64,000 nucleotides of DNA from the NCBI GenBank assembly GCA_016124575.1, contig WGNM01000023.1, forward strand, positions 62,001 through 126,000, read 5' to 3'. Positions 1 through 8,491 of this stretch are shown piece after piece (position 1 is the first letter of the stretch; each line of letters opens with the position of its first letter). Source of the stretch: Cryomorphaceae bacterium. Lineage in GTDB: Bacteria; Bacteroidota; Bacteroidia; Flavobacteriales_D; Sanyastnellaceae. The notes under the pieces are model-generated. The model saw only the letters and a list, made by a program, of their open reading frames with translations. It made no database searches and had not been told where the DNA came from. Both the position numbers and the translations under genes were made by a program.

Positions 1-1
1 C

Positions 2-139
2 TTAGCTAGTGATGATTTTAGAATAGCAGAACGACTCATACAGATTCACAATTTGCGTCCAAAATTAGACCTCAGCCGCCGAGTCTCCAAAAGTGGAATT
101 TATTTAGACCTATTCTTGATAAGAAAACGACAGCCTTGA
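2..139 (+). CDS. C-terminal end of an unidentified protein (5' end outside window)
   Basis: An open frame enters from the left edge and ends at a TGA at 137-139. It gives 45 residues ending in LDLFLIRKRQP. The tail is basic with alternating hydrophobic residues, which would suit a terminal beta strand. I do not recognise the family. A strong hairpin follows 17 bases later, which supports this being a genuine gene end. It converges on ssb. Confidence 0.5.
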   Translation, partial: LASDDFRIAERLIQIHNLRPKLDLSRRVSKSGIYLDLFLIRKRQP

Positions 140-149
140 CCTATTAAAC

Positions 150-179
150 AGAAAAGCGAGGTCAATGTTTTGACCTCGC
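150..179. terminator. Bidirectional intrinsic terminator between the left-edge gene and ssb
   Basis: A perfect 10-bp stem (GCGAGGTCAA at 156-165 with TTGACCTCGC at 170-179) closes a 4-base loop. On the minus strand the stem is followed by TTTTCTGT, which suits termination of ssb. The plus-strand side has no U tract, so it is weaker for the left-edge gene. Confidence 0.8.
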
Positions 180-212
180 CTCCCTTGCGAAAATGAACTG
201 TCGACTGAACGA

Positions 213-554
213 TTATTTGCCTTTCTTGCCCAGCATCAACAGCTCATTCACCACAATCTCCGTCACCTGTCTGGTAATGCCTTCCTTGTCTTCAAACGTC
301 CGATAAACGATACGCCCGTCTACAGCCACTTCACTCCCTTTCTTGAGATATGAATTCGCTATTTCAGCGAGGTTTCCCCACATGGCTAGCGAGTGCCATT
401 GTGTACTCTCAACCTTTTCGCCACTGCTATTCTTGTATGAATCTGACGTAGCTAGTCTGACGTTGGCAACCATTTTTCCACCGTCTAGGTTTTTCACTTC
501 TGGGTCTTGTCCTAAAAATCCAATTAGGCAAACCCGATTTCGTAATCCTGTCAT
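213..554 (-). CDS. ssb: Single-stranded DNA-binding protein, short form without acidic tail
   Basis: This is a 113-residue OB-fold SSB that coats single-stranded DNA during replication, repair or recombination. The N-terminus (NRVCLIGFLGQDPEV) and the core (VANVRLATSDSYKN, then TQWHSLAMWGNLAEIA) are typical of bacterial SSB. The protein stops at LLMLGKKGK. It therefore lacks both the flexible linker and the acidic DDIPF-like tip that recruits partner proteins in full-length SSB (about 150-180 residues). Bacteroidota often carry a short SSB of this size beside a full-length one, so this is probably the accessory paralogue. It stands alone on its strand and ends at a hairpin terminator. Confidence 0.93.
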   Translation of the reverse strand: MTGLRNRVCLIGFLGQDPEVKNLDGGKMVANVRLATSDSYKNSSGEKVESTQWHSLAMWGNLAEIANSYLKKGSEVAVDGRIVYRTFEDKEGITRQVTEIVVNELLMLGKKGK

Positions 555-703
555 TATTGATCTGTTTTAGTTTGAAATAATGTCTGGACAAATATGAAAA
601 AGCCGTTTTAAAGAGACCGCCATTTAAACGTTTATAAACGTTTAATTTTGAAATGTGGCCCTTCAACATCCGCCGAGTGAGGCGACAAGAAGAGGCAAAA
701 GAC

Positions 704-711
704 TATCTTTG
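704..711 (+). promoter_or_regulatory. -7 promoter box for gltX-folB
   Basis: TATCTTTG matches the Bacteroidota -7 consensus TAnnTTTG and lies 19 bases before the gltX ATG. No clear -33 TTTG is seen at the usual spacing. The box also argues against a longer gltX reading frame starting near 653. Confidence 0.6.
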
Positions 712-730
712 CCGCCTCAATACTGCATTC

Positions 731-2233
731 ATGAGTGTACGCGTTCGCTTTGCCCCTAGCCCAACTGGCCCCTTACACATTGGAGGTGTCCGCACTGCCC
801 TATACAACTACCTTTTTGCCAAACACCACGGTGGCACCTTCTTGCTTCGCATTGAAGACACCGACCAGGGGCGATTTGTACCCGGCGCTGAAGACTATAT
901 TTTGGAAGCCCTGAAATGGTGTGGCATTGAGCCAACAGAAGGCGTAGGCTATGGTGGAAAATTTGGGCCATACCGACAATCGGAGCGGAAGGCAATGTAC
1001 GCGCAATATGCTGAGCAGCTTGTGGTAAGTGGCAATGCTTATTACGCCTTTGATAGCGAAGAAGTGGTGACTGCTAAACGCAAAGAGGCAGAAGCGCAGG
1101 GGCAAGTGTGGCAATACGATGCCACAACCCGCATGGACATGACCAACTCGTTGACGATGAGTGATGACGAATCACAAAAACGCATAGCTGAGGGCAATTG
1201 GACCATTCGCTTCAAAATACCGGAGAATGATGTCGTAGTTTTTACCGATGAGATTCGGGGTGAGATACAAATACAAACCCGGGTTCTAGACGATAAAGTG
1301 CTCATGAAGAGCGACGGCATGCCGACCTATCATTTGGCAAATATTGTCGACGACCATTTGATGGAGATTACCCACGTAATTCGCGGGGAAGAATGGTTGC
1401 CATCGGCGCCACTGCACGTTTTGTTGTACCGTGCTTTTGGGTGGACGGCGCCTAAATTTGCCCATTTACCATTGATTTTGAAGCCAACTGGCAATGGGAA
1501 GTTGAGCAAACGCGATGGCGATGCCGGTGGATTTCCGGTTTTCCCGATTGAATGGAACGACCCATCGACAGGCGCGACCTCTTCGGGGTACCGCGAATCG
1601 GGCTATTTGCCAGCGGCCGTGATCAATATGCTACTCATGTTGGGGTGGAACCCAGGAACAGAGCAAGAGATTTTTACTGAAGCAGAGATGGTAGCCTTGT
1701 TTTCGCTTGACCGCGTCATTAAATCGGGTGCCCGCTTTAACCCTGATAAAACCAAATGGTACAATGAGCACTATTTGCGCAGCAAGTCGCCTGAAGAACT
1801 AACCCATGAGCTGCAACTTGTCTTGAAGGCAGGTGGCATTAGCGTATCGGACACGTTCGCAACAGGGGTTTGTAAGTTAATGCTTGAACGGGTAACCTTT
1901 GTAAAAGATATGGCCGAGGCTACCTACTTTTTTGCTGCGCCTGCCCGTTACGACGAAAAAGTAGTGAATAAACGTTGGAAAGAAGAAAGTGCTGCGCAGA
2001 TGTCGGCTTTGAGTGAGATGTTGGTTGGATTGACTGATTTTTCTGAATCGACCATCGACAGTGCTTTTCATGCCTTTTTGGAAGAGAAAGCATTTTCAGC
2101 AGGCGCTATCATGCCTGTTTTCCGCTTGTTGGTAACAGGCTTAGGTGGTGGTCCATCGATGTTTGCTATTTGTGAACTGCTTGGTAAAGAAGAAGTGGTG
2201 AAACGCATTGAAAAAGGAATCGCAACGTTGTGA
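731..2233 (+). CDS. gltX: Glutamyl-tRNA synthetase
   Basis: This class I aminoacyl-tRNA synthetase charges tRNA-Glu with glutamate. The 500-residue length is normal. The ATP-binding HIGH-type motif appears as APSPTGPLHIGG near residue 10. The KMSKS-type loop is KLSKRDG, just past residue 255. I chose the ATG at 731 (MSVRVRFAPSPTG) because it matches family N-termini and follows a good -7 promoter box. An upstream in-frame ATG at 653 would add 26 unrelated residues. The gene is cotranscribed with folB, sharing the overlap TGATG. Whether this enzyme also mischarges tRNA-Gln cannot be read from the sequence. Confidence 0.97.
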   Translation: MSVRVRFAPSPTGPLHIGGVRTALYNYLFAKHHGGTFLLRIEDTDQGRFVPGAEDYILEALKWCGIEPTEGVGYGGKFGPYRQSERKAMYAQYAEQLVVSGNAYYAFDSEEVVTAKRKEAEAQGQVWQYDATTRMDMTNSLTMSDDESQKRIAEGNWTIRFKIPENDVVVFTDEIRGEIQIQTRVLDDKVLMKSDGMPTYHLANIVDDHLMEITHVIRGEEWLPSAPLHVLLYRAFGWTAPKFAHLPLILKPTGNGKLSKRDGDAGGFPVFPIEWNDPSTGATSSGYRESGYLPAAVINMLLMLGWNPGTEQEIFTEAEMVALFSLDRVIKSGARFNPDKTKWYNEHYLRSKSPEELTHELQLVLKAGGISVSDTFATGVCKLMLERVTFVKDMAEATYFFAAPARYDEKVVNKRWKEESAAQMSALSEMLVGLTDFSESTIDSAFHAFLEEKAFSAGAIMPVFRLLVTGLGGGPSMFAICELLGKEEVVKRIEKGIATL

Positions 2234-2583
2234 TGGGACAAATAAAAGTAGAGAATATTCGCGTGTATGGCTACCACGGGTGCATGGAAGAAGAAGCCCG
2301 TTGTGGACAAGAGTTCATTGTTAACGTACTCTTAGATGTTGACCTTTCGAAAGCCAGCAACACCGATGATTTGAACGACACTGTAGATTATGTGGTTGTC
2401 CATGAAATTGTAAAACAACAAGCCCTGCAACGCTCAAAGCTCATTGAACATGTGGCACACCGCATAGGTGCAGCTTTGAGAGCACGTTACGACATGATTG
2501 AACGTTGCAGAGTAGAGTTGATAAAGCCGAATCCGCCAATCGGCGGGGATGTTGGGAGTGTGGCCGTTGTGGTTGAGGTGTGA
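2233..2583 (+). CDS. folB: Dihydroneopterin aldolase
   Basis: This folate-biosynthesis enzyme converts 7,8-dihydroneopterin to 6-hydroxymethyl-7,8-dihydropterin and glycolaldehyde. The N-terminal VENIRVYGYHGCMEEE motif, including the conserved glutamate, is characteristic. So are NDTVDYVVVHEIVK in the middle and the C-terminal KPNPPIGGDVGSVAV. The length of about 117 residues is normal. The ATG at 2233 shares its A with the gltX stop (TGATG), so translation is probably coupled. An in-frame GTG at 2230 is the alternative start. Confidence 0.93.
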   Translation: MGQIKVENIRVYGYHGCMEEEARCGQEFIVNVLLDVDLSKASNTDDLNDTVDYVVVHEIVKQQALQRSKLIEHVAHRIGAALRARYDMIERCRVELIKPNPPIGGDVGSVAVVVEV

Positions 2584-2744
2584 GTAGCTGGGTTGGTGAA
2601 TTCTCGCATCGATCAGTTTTGGTTTCGAAATAGTAGTTCATGTCGCTCATTATAGCATCAATGAATTATTGAAACCATAAATGATTTACTTTTAGGAGAA
2701 GACACTGACACATGTTAAACTGAGCTTCACAATTTCGAAACGAT

Positions 2745-4289
2745 TTGAAATCGTACATTAACATATTACTCTTTATTTTCGTAGGTGTTGTTCAATCAAC
2801 TTCTCAATCAACTTTTGTCAAAATTTTCCACTCAGGTGGCAATGGCACTGTGTCTGATTTTGTTTTGATGGATGATCATGTTTTCATGAAAACAGGGTTT
2901 TTGAATCCAGAACATGACTTTCATGGAGAGATGACTTTTTACAAAATCACCAGAAGTGGCGAGTTTGTCGATAGTCTGCGGTATTATAATACTGAACTTA
3001 GCTTTGGAAGACATTCGTACGCAACAATGGTGATTGACAATCATTCTTTGGTGACTGCGCAAACCTATGCTGGTCCGGCTACCATTATGTGGAAACTTAA
3101 TACCAATTTAGAAATCGTCGATTCAGTGATTGTTGAACCTGTTGATTTAGCGCAGCACCCCGATGCCACACAGTATATTAATCGCGCAGCAGTTACTGAC
3201 GGTTCAAATGTTTATATTACTTGTAAAATGTTCCTGCCCGATGGTTCTGAACGTGTAGATTTACTGAAATACAACTCCGATCTTGAATTGGAGTTTTCGG
3301 TGGAAAATGAGTTTTTAAGCTTCTTCATCGCTCCTATGATGCATTATGCTTTTGAAAGTAAGTTGATTATTGTTTCTGTCGCCAAAATTGTTACTTCAGG
3401 CTATGATAACGAATTACTTATTTATACCGAATCTGGGGAATTGGTCAATTCAATACCTATACCTACTCATGCCTTTTCCATACTCTCGAAAGAAAACAAA
3501 ATCTACTACGGCACCTCAGATGCAAATGGAGTCAACACCTTTCAAGCGAAACTTATTATCATTGACCTAGAAGGAAATCCAATTGCAGATACTGAAATTG
3601 AGGATCATTTCTGGCCAGAGTATAATACTTCTGCCGTGTATAACCTCACATCTACTTGCGATGGTGGTCTTGTTGGAACTACCGATCTTCAGAAAGTATA
3701 TTGGGTAGACGGTGAGCCGGATTACAGCCATGAAAATGACCTAGGGCTTTTAAAGTTTGATGAGTCGGGCAATATGCTCTGGAGCAGGCATTATCGCTTT
3801 CTAAATACCGAACGGTATTACCACTACATATATAAAATTGTAGAAGATGAAGATGGGTCGCTATACCTCGGCGGTGAGCTCAGAAACGACGATTATAACC
3901 ACCCTGAGTATGTCTATCCATCACAGCGGCATTGGTTTATGAAACTCGATGTCTGTGGTTGCTTGATTCCTGGTTGTGACCCAAGCTGCAATTACTCAGG
4001 TTGCTCAACCATCAACCCTGCAACATTGTCGGCCTCCGACTATTTCAATTTTGGGCCAAACCCTACAAACGATGTTCTCTCCATTTTCCTCAAAGACAAT
4101 CCCGACCTTAAAGGGGCGAAACTTAGCATTTTCAATGCAGCAGGGCAGTTGATTGAACAATACGTGTGTGATGAATCAAACATCACCTATATCCTCGATT
4201 GCACAGCGTATGCCGCAGGAAGTTATGTTGTGACATTGCATATGGATCAGGCGGTATTGCAAACGGAGAAAGTGCAGGTAATGCGATGA
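2745..4289 (+). CDS. Secreted protein with T9SS type A C-terminal sorting domain
   Basis: This 514-residue protein begins with a signal peptide (KSYINILLFIFVGVVQS). The middle is beta-rich, with repeated strands resembling WD or kelch-like propeller blades (LLKYNSDLELEF, LLIYTESGELV, LLKFDESGNMLWSRHY). A cysteine-rich spacer follows near residues 402-423. The last 75 residues form a T9SS type A sorting domain (NFGPNPTNDVLSI, then LSIFNAAGQLIEQ, ending in SYVVTLHMDQAVLQTEKVQV). It should pass the inner membrane by Sec and the outer membrane by type IX secretion. The start is a TTG at 2745, because the only nearby ATG in this frame is followed by a stop. The function of the propeller-like part is unknown. 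Confidence 0.85.
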   Translation: MKSYINILLFIFVGVVQSTSQSTFVKIFHSGGNGTVSDFVLMDDHVFMKTGFLNPEHDFHGEMTFYKITRSGEFVDSLRYYNTELSFGRHSYATMVIDNHSLVTAQTYAGPATIMWKLNTNLEIVDSVIVEPVDLAQHPDATQYINRAAVTDGSNVYITCKMFLPDGSERVDLLKYNSDLELEFSVENEFLSFFIAPMMHYAFESKLIIVSVAKIVTSGYDNELLIYTESGELVNSIPIPTHAFSILSKENKIYYGTSDANGVNTFQAKLIIIDLEGNPIADTEIEDHFWPEYNTSAVYNLTSTCDGGLVGTTDLQKVYWVDGEPDYSHENDLGLLKFDESGNMLWSRHYRFLNTERYYHYIYKIVEDEDGSLYLGGELRNDDYNHPEYVYPSQRHWFMKLDVCGCLIPGCDPSCNYSGCSTINPATLSASDYFNFGPNPTNDVLSIFLKDNPDLKGAKLSIFNAAGQLIEQYVCDESNITYILDCTAYAAGSYVVTLHMDQAVLQTEKVQVMR

Positions 4290-4336
4290 GTGCAAAGCAT
4301 ACCAAAATATTGGAAAATTATCAGGTCGCCCCTTCG

Positions 4337-4352
4337 GTGCTTGCGTAAGCAC
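4337..4352. other. Intergenic hairpin beside a motif similar to the 35-kb repeat core
   Basis: GTGCTT-gcgt-AAGCAC forms a perfect 6-bp stem. Just before it, CGCCCCTTCGGTGC (4328-4340) resembles the CGCCCCTATCGGTGC core of the tandem repeats at 34.9-35.3 kb. No good U tract follows, so a terminator role for the upstream T9SS gene is doubtful. Confidence 0.3.
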
Positions 4353-4472
4353 ATGCAATTGGTTTTCTAACGACTCATTCTGTGTCTGTATCGAAAAGTA
4401 GAAACACCTGGTTTGGCGGGGGCAGAGTTATACCAACTAGAAAGGGTATAGAAGCGACGCAGCGTGCTTAAC

Positions 4473-5132
4473 CTAATCTAAAAGATTCATTTCAGGCACT
4501 ACCTCAGGCACCACCAATTTACCGGCTGTAGCGGCTATTATTTGTTCCACGCTGACGCCTGGGGCTCTTTCGAGGAGGTGGAAAGCACCATCCTTTATTT
4601 CCAGCACCGCGAGTTCTGTTACTACCTTTTTCACACAACCCACTCCTGTGAGGGGCAGGGTGCATTCAGGGAGGATTTTAGATTCACCTGCCTTGTTGGT
4701 GTGCATCATTGCCACAATGATGTTTTCGGCACTGGCCACAAGATCCATGGCGCCACCCATGCCTTTTACCATTTTACCCGGTATTTTCCAATTGGCGATA
4801 TCGCCATTTTGACTAACCTCCATGGCGCCTAAAACGGTGAGCTGCACGTGGCGACCCCGAATCATTGCAAAGCTCATAGCAGAATCAAAATATGCCGCCC
4901 CTGGAAGAGCCGTAATTGTTTGTTTCCCTGCATTGATCAAATCAGGATCCTCGTTTCCTTCAATAGGGAAAGGGCCCATGCCTAGAATTCCATTTTCAGA
5001 TTGAAATTCCACATCGATACCTTGAGGAATATAATTCGCAACAAGCGTTGGAATTCCGATACCCAAGTTCACGTAGTATCCATCTTGCAACTCCTGGGCA
5101 ATGCGCCGTGCGATTCCGTTTTTATCTAACAT
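4473..5132 (-). CDS. scoB: Succinyl-CoA:3-ketoacid CoA-transferase, subunit B
   Basis: This is the beta subunit of a class I CoA-transferase that moves CoA between succinyl-CoA and acetoacetate. It links ketone-body or branched-chain catabolism to the TCA cycle. The SENGILGMGPFP motif near residue 45 carries the catalytic glutamate that forms the glutamyl-CoA intermediate. The GGAMDLVASA segment is also typical. At 219 residues it is full length. It lies 10 bases downstream of scoA on the same strand. The partner subunit supports a two-subunit enzyme rather than the fused mitochondrial form. Confidence 0.93.
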   Translation of the reverse strand: MLDKNGIARRIAQELQDGYYVNLGIGIPTLVANYIPQGIDVEFQSENGILGMGPFPIEGNEDPDLINAGKQTITALPGAAYFDSAMSFAMIRGRHVQLTVLGAMEVSQNGDIANWKIPGKMVKGMGGAMDLVASAENIIVAMMHTNKAGESKILPECTLPLTGVGCVKKVVTELAVLEIKDGAFHLLERAPGVSVEQIIAATAGKLVVPEVVPEMNLLD

Positions 5133-5142
5133 GTCTTTTCAA

Positions 5143-5844
5143 TTAAGCCTTTCTGACCGTGCGTTGTTCTATGCGTTTTTCGTAGCTCTTGCCTTGAAAT
5201 ATACGTTGGACAAATATCCCGGGGGTGTGGATTTGATTTGGGTCGAGCTGTCCGTTGGGCACCAATTCTTCTACTTCGGCAATGGTGGTTTTCCCTGCCA
5301 TCGCCATCAACGGATTGAAATTACGTGCTGTTGCTTTGTAAATCAAGTTGCCTGCCGTATCGCCCTTCCATGCTTTTACGATTGCAAAGTCTGCGGTGAG
5401 CGCCGATTCTAGGATGTGCGGTTTACCATCGAAAATCCGCACCTCTTTTCCTTCGCCCACTTCTGTTCCATAACCGGCAGGGGTAAAAAATGCGGGAATA
5501 CCGGCTCCTCCTGCGCGGCAGCGTTCAGCGAGAGAACCTTGCGGGATGAGATCCACCTCCAACTCACCACTGAGCATTTGGCGTTCAAACTCCTCATTTT
5601 CGCCAACGTATGAAGAGATCATCTTGCGAATCTGCTTTTTTTGAAGCAACAAACCAAGACCAAAATCATCGACTCCAGCATTGTTGGAGATACAAGTGAG
5701 GTTGATCACACCCATCTTCACCAGCTGGGCAATGCTGTTTTCTGGAATGCCACAAAGACCAAATCCGCCCACCATGAGCGTCATGCCGCTTTGAATACCG
5801 CGGCAAGCTTCTTCGGCATTTGCAACTACTTTATTTAAAGCCAT
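5143..5844 (-). CDS. scoA: Succinyl-CoA:3-ketoacid CoA-transferase, subunit A
   Basis: This is the alpha subunit (233 residues) of the CoA-transferase completed by sco[18 protein letters not shown] near residue 20 is the glycine-rich CoA-binding signature of the family. It is followed by the conserved [33 protein letters not shown] in the middle is also typical. The gene starts 9 bases after the end of the PBP1A gene, so the three genes are probably cotranscribed. A mechanistic link between the two activities is not obvious. Confidence 0.93.
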   Translation of the reverse strand: MALNKVVANAEEACRGIQSGMTLMVGGFGLCGIPENSIAQLVKMGVINLTCISNNAGVDDFGLGLLLQKKQIRKMISSYVGENEEFERQMLSGELEVDLIPQGSLAERCRAGGAGIPAFFTPAGYGTEVGEGKEVRIFDGKPHILESALTADFAIVKAWKGDTAGNLIYKATARNFNPLMAMAGKTTIAEVEELVPNGQLDPNQIHTPGIFVQRIFQGKSYEKRIEQRTVRKA

Positions 5845-5853
5845 AATTTCATT

Positions 5854-8310
5854 CTAATCGAAGAGCTCTTCATCTTCAATGGTTTCTTCAACTTCACTTC
5901 CAAAGTTAACAGATTTATCTTCTCTGTATTTTCTGCAATCTAGCGAGCCGTCATCAAAACCTTCGGGAGCTTCAAAATCAGCAGTTGGAATAGCCAGTGA
6001 TTTATCAGCATAGGCAGCTTTCATGTAAAAACCGAATATCGGCAAGCCCGTATTGGCTCCTTGTCCTTTATCTGTGCTCGAAAAACGAACCCCCGGATCT
6101 TGAGCGCCTACCCAAACACCGGTTACTAGGGCGGGTGTTAACCCCATGAACCAGCCATCGGTGTTGTTTTGGGTTGTGCCTGTTTTACCAGCAATCGGCG
6201 TTTTGATGCCATCGTATTCACGCGAAGCAAGGTCCATTCGCAACCGCACGCCGGTACCGCTTGTTTTGCCCGTTTCACGATTGTAGGCACCATCTACCAC
6301 ACCTTTCATCAACTCAATGGTTTTATATGCCGTTACTTCGTCGATGCCTTGACGGATGTTAAGCTCCGGTTCGAAAATCACGTTTCCGTTTTTATCTTCA
6401 ATGCGAACGATGATGATGGGTTCGATGTACACACCTTTGTTGGCGAATGTTGCATTAGCGGCCACCATTTCGAACAAGCTGAGCTCAGCCACACCAAGGG
6501 CAATGGAAGGCACACTCGGCACTTTACTGGTAATTCCCATGTCTTGAGCTGTTCTTACCACGACATCGGTACCGTATTCTTTGATCAATTTGGCGGTGAT
6601 AGTATTCATTGAATTTGCCAAGGCGTATTTCATGGTTACCATACCACCATATTTGAAATCACTATTGTCAGGCGACCATGGTGGTTGTCCGTCAGGCATC
6701 TCAATCACCACTTTCTGATTCGGCAGTTCGGTGCACGGGTGCATGCCCAATCGGAGTGCCGTAGCATATACGAATGGCTTAAATGTTGAGCCTACTTGTC
6801 GGCGGGAGTGGTAGACATTATCGAACTGAAAAAACTTATAATCAATTCCGCCCACCCAGGCTTTCACGTGACCTGTAGCCGGTTCAATAGAAAGCAAACC
6901 AGCGTGCAAAAAGCTCTTGTGGTATTTGATTGAATCGATGGGCGACATGACTGTATCTGTAGGTCCTTGGTGCGAATAAACGCGCATTGCTACTGGCGTT
7001 TCGAACACCTTCTCGATTTCATTTTCTGATAGCTCTGGCCATTCATGTCCGCACCCACCTTTCTCATCATCACAAAAGAAGAAGTTACGTCCCTCCACCT
7101 TTTTGGTACCGATGTAGTATTCGGGGCGGTGGCATTCCGGACAAAGGTTTCCTGTTAGTTGTTGATAGCGTTCAGACTGACGAACTGCTTGTTTCATGAT
7201 GCGTTCGCGGTCTTTCACATCGATACCGTTATAGAACGGGAAGTTCTCATCTTTTCTGCGCTTCAAGTCTTTCCAAAAATCCTTTTGCAATTCACCACCA
7301 AGGTGGCGTTCAACAGCTGATTCGGCGTATTTCTGCAGCCGCGAATCGATGGTGGTATACACCTTCAAACCATCAGCATAGAGATCGAAAGGAGAACCAT
7401 CCGCTTTAGCGTATTTATAACTGCCATCGCTATTTTTGGTTTCTAGAATATCTTTGAGTTTTTGCCGTAACACCTCACGAAAATAGGGCGCAGCGCCCTC
7501 ATCGTGGCTCACACGTTGGTAGTCGAGACCCAGCGGAAGTTGGCGTAACGAGTCGTACTGTTGTTCAGTGATCGCATCATTGCGCATCATTTGACTTAGC
7601 ACCACCTCACGTCGTTTTAAGACCAACTCTGGGCGACGCAGCGGGTTGAACAACGAAGAGTTTTTGAGCATGCCGACGAGCATCGCAGATTCGTTGATGG
7701 AGAGGCTATCGACAGGTTTATTGAAATAGATATAAGCGGCTGATTTGATGCCCACAGCTTGGTTTAGAAAATCGTATCTGTTGAGATACAGCGCTACGAT
7801 TTCTTCTTTTGTATATTGACGTTCGAGGCGAGTAGCGATGATCCACTCCTTTGGTTTTTGGAGAAGGGCACGTTCAAGAAAGTTTGATGTTTCGTATTCT
7901 CTTGTAAAAAGAAGTTTGGCTAATTGTTGCGGGATGGTGCTACCACCCCCCTTCTTTCCAAGAAAAAAAGCTGCACGCGCCAGGCCTTTGAAATCGACGC
8001 CAGAGTGGTCCCAGTATCTCACATCTTCGGTAGACACCAGGGCGTTGACCAAGTGTGGAGGGAGGTTTTCGAACCGAATATCGGATCTGTTCTCACGGTA
8101 ATACCTCCCGATCACTTTATCATCTGCCGTAAAAACTTCAGTTGCCAAGTTGGTTTTTGGATTCGCCAGCGCTTCAGTATCGGGCAAAGAACTCATAGAT
8201 GCTAATACCAGAAGTACAGCGATACCCGCGAAGGGCGCAATTACCATGAGCCAAAATAGCATCTTCCATTTTCGGAAATTACCTGTATTCGATTTCTTTT
8301 TTGTTGCCAT
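5854..8310 (-). CDS. mrcA: Penicillin-binding protein 1A with zinc-ribbon-like insert
   Basis: This bifunctional peptidoglycan synthase has 818 residues. One N-terminal membrane helix (about 17-40) anchors it in the inner membrane. The glycosyltransferase domain (about 55-230) shows EDVRYWDHSG with the catalytic glutamate at 95, GGSTIPQQLAK, and RLERQYTKEEI. The transpeptidase domain (about 470-770) shows the active serine in STFK (508-511), SMN (567-569) and KTG (709-711). Between them, residues 390-420 hold CPEC and, 20 residues on, C-x6-C. That is a four-cysteine pattern like a zinc ribbon, which I do not know from standard PBP1A. The gene heads a leftward set with scoA and scoB. Confidence 0.95.
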   Translation of the reverse strand: MATKKKSNTGNFRKWKMLFWLMVIAPFAGIAVLLVLASMSSLPDTEALANPKTNLATEVFTADDKVIGRYYRENRSDIRFENLPPHLVNALVSTEDVRYWDHSGVDFKGLARAAFFLGKKGGGSTIPQQLAKLLFTREYETSNFLERALLQKPKEWIIATRLERQYTKEEIVALYLNRYDFLNQAVGIKSAAYIYFNKPVDSLSINESAMLVGMLKNSSLFNPLRRPELVLKRREVVLSQMMRNDAITEQQYDSLRQLPLGLDYQRVSHDEGAAPYFREVLRQKLKDILETKNSDGSYKYAKADGSPFDLYADGLKVYTTIDSRLQKYAESAVERHLGGELQKDFWKDLKRRKDENFPFYNGIDVKDRERIMKQAVRQSERYQQLTGNLCPECHRPEYYIGTKKVEGRNFFFCDDEKGGCGHEWPELSENEIEKVFETPVAMRVYSHQGPTDTVMSPIDSIKYHKSFLHAGLLSIEPATGHVKAWVGGIDYKFFQFDNVYHSRRQVGSTFKPFVYATALRLGMHPCTELPNQKVVIEMPDGQPPWSPDNSDFKYGGMVTMKYALANSMNTITAKLIKEYGTDVVVRTAQDMGITSKVPSVPSIALGVAELSLFEMVAANATFANKGVYIEPIIIVRIEDKNGNVIFEPELNIRQGIDEVTAYKTIELMKGVVDGAYNRETGKTSGTGVRLRMDLASREYDGIKTPIAGKTGTTQNNTDGWFMGLTPALVTGVWVGAQDPGVRFSSTDKGQGANTGLPIFGFYMKAAYADKSLAIPTADFEAPEGFDDGSLDCRKYREDKSVNFGSEVEETIEDEELFD

Positions 8311-8337
8311 GTTGCTAAGAGCGAGTAAACTTCGCTA

Positions 8338-8345
8338 CAAAGGTA
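8338..8345 (-). promoter_or_regulatory. -7 promoter box for the PBP1A gene
   Basis: On the minus strand this reads TACCTTTG, an exact TAnnTTTG box, about 27 bases before the PBP1A ATG. It sits in the divergent region shared with rseP. Confidence 0.55.
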
Positions 8346-8424
8346 AATTTCTTAAAAGGGTAATCACCATTGTGAAAGAAACAAAATGCGCACATACATT
8401 TCAAACATTCGTGTTTTAAACCGT

Positions 8425-8432
8425 TATCTTTG
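8425..8432 (+). promoter_or_regulatory. -7 promoter box for rseP
   Basis: TATCTTTG on the plus strand matches the Bacteroidota -7 consensus, 59 bases before the rseP ATG. It is back to back with the PBP1A promoter. Confidence 0.5.
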
Positions 8433-8491
8433 CCCACTTTAAATTGTATTCTTTCGCTTCGAGAGAGAATAAGAACGACAAAAAATACTCA

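Noticed and set aside
653-730. Extended gltX start at 653
   Set aside because: The extra 26 residues do not fit the family, and the TATCTTTG promoter box lies within them.
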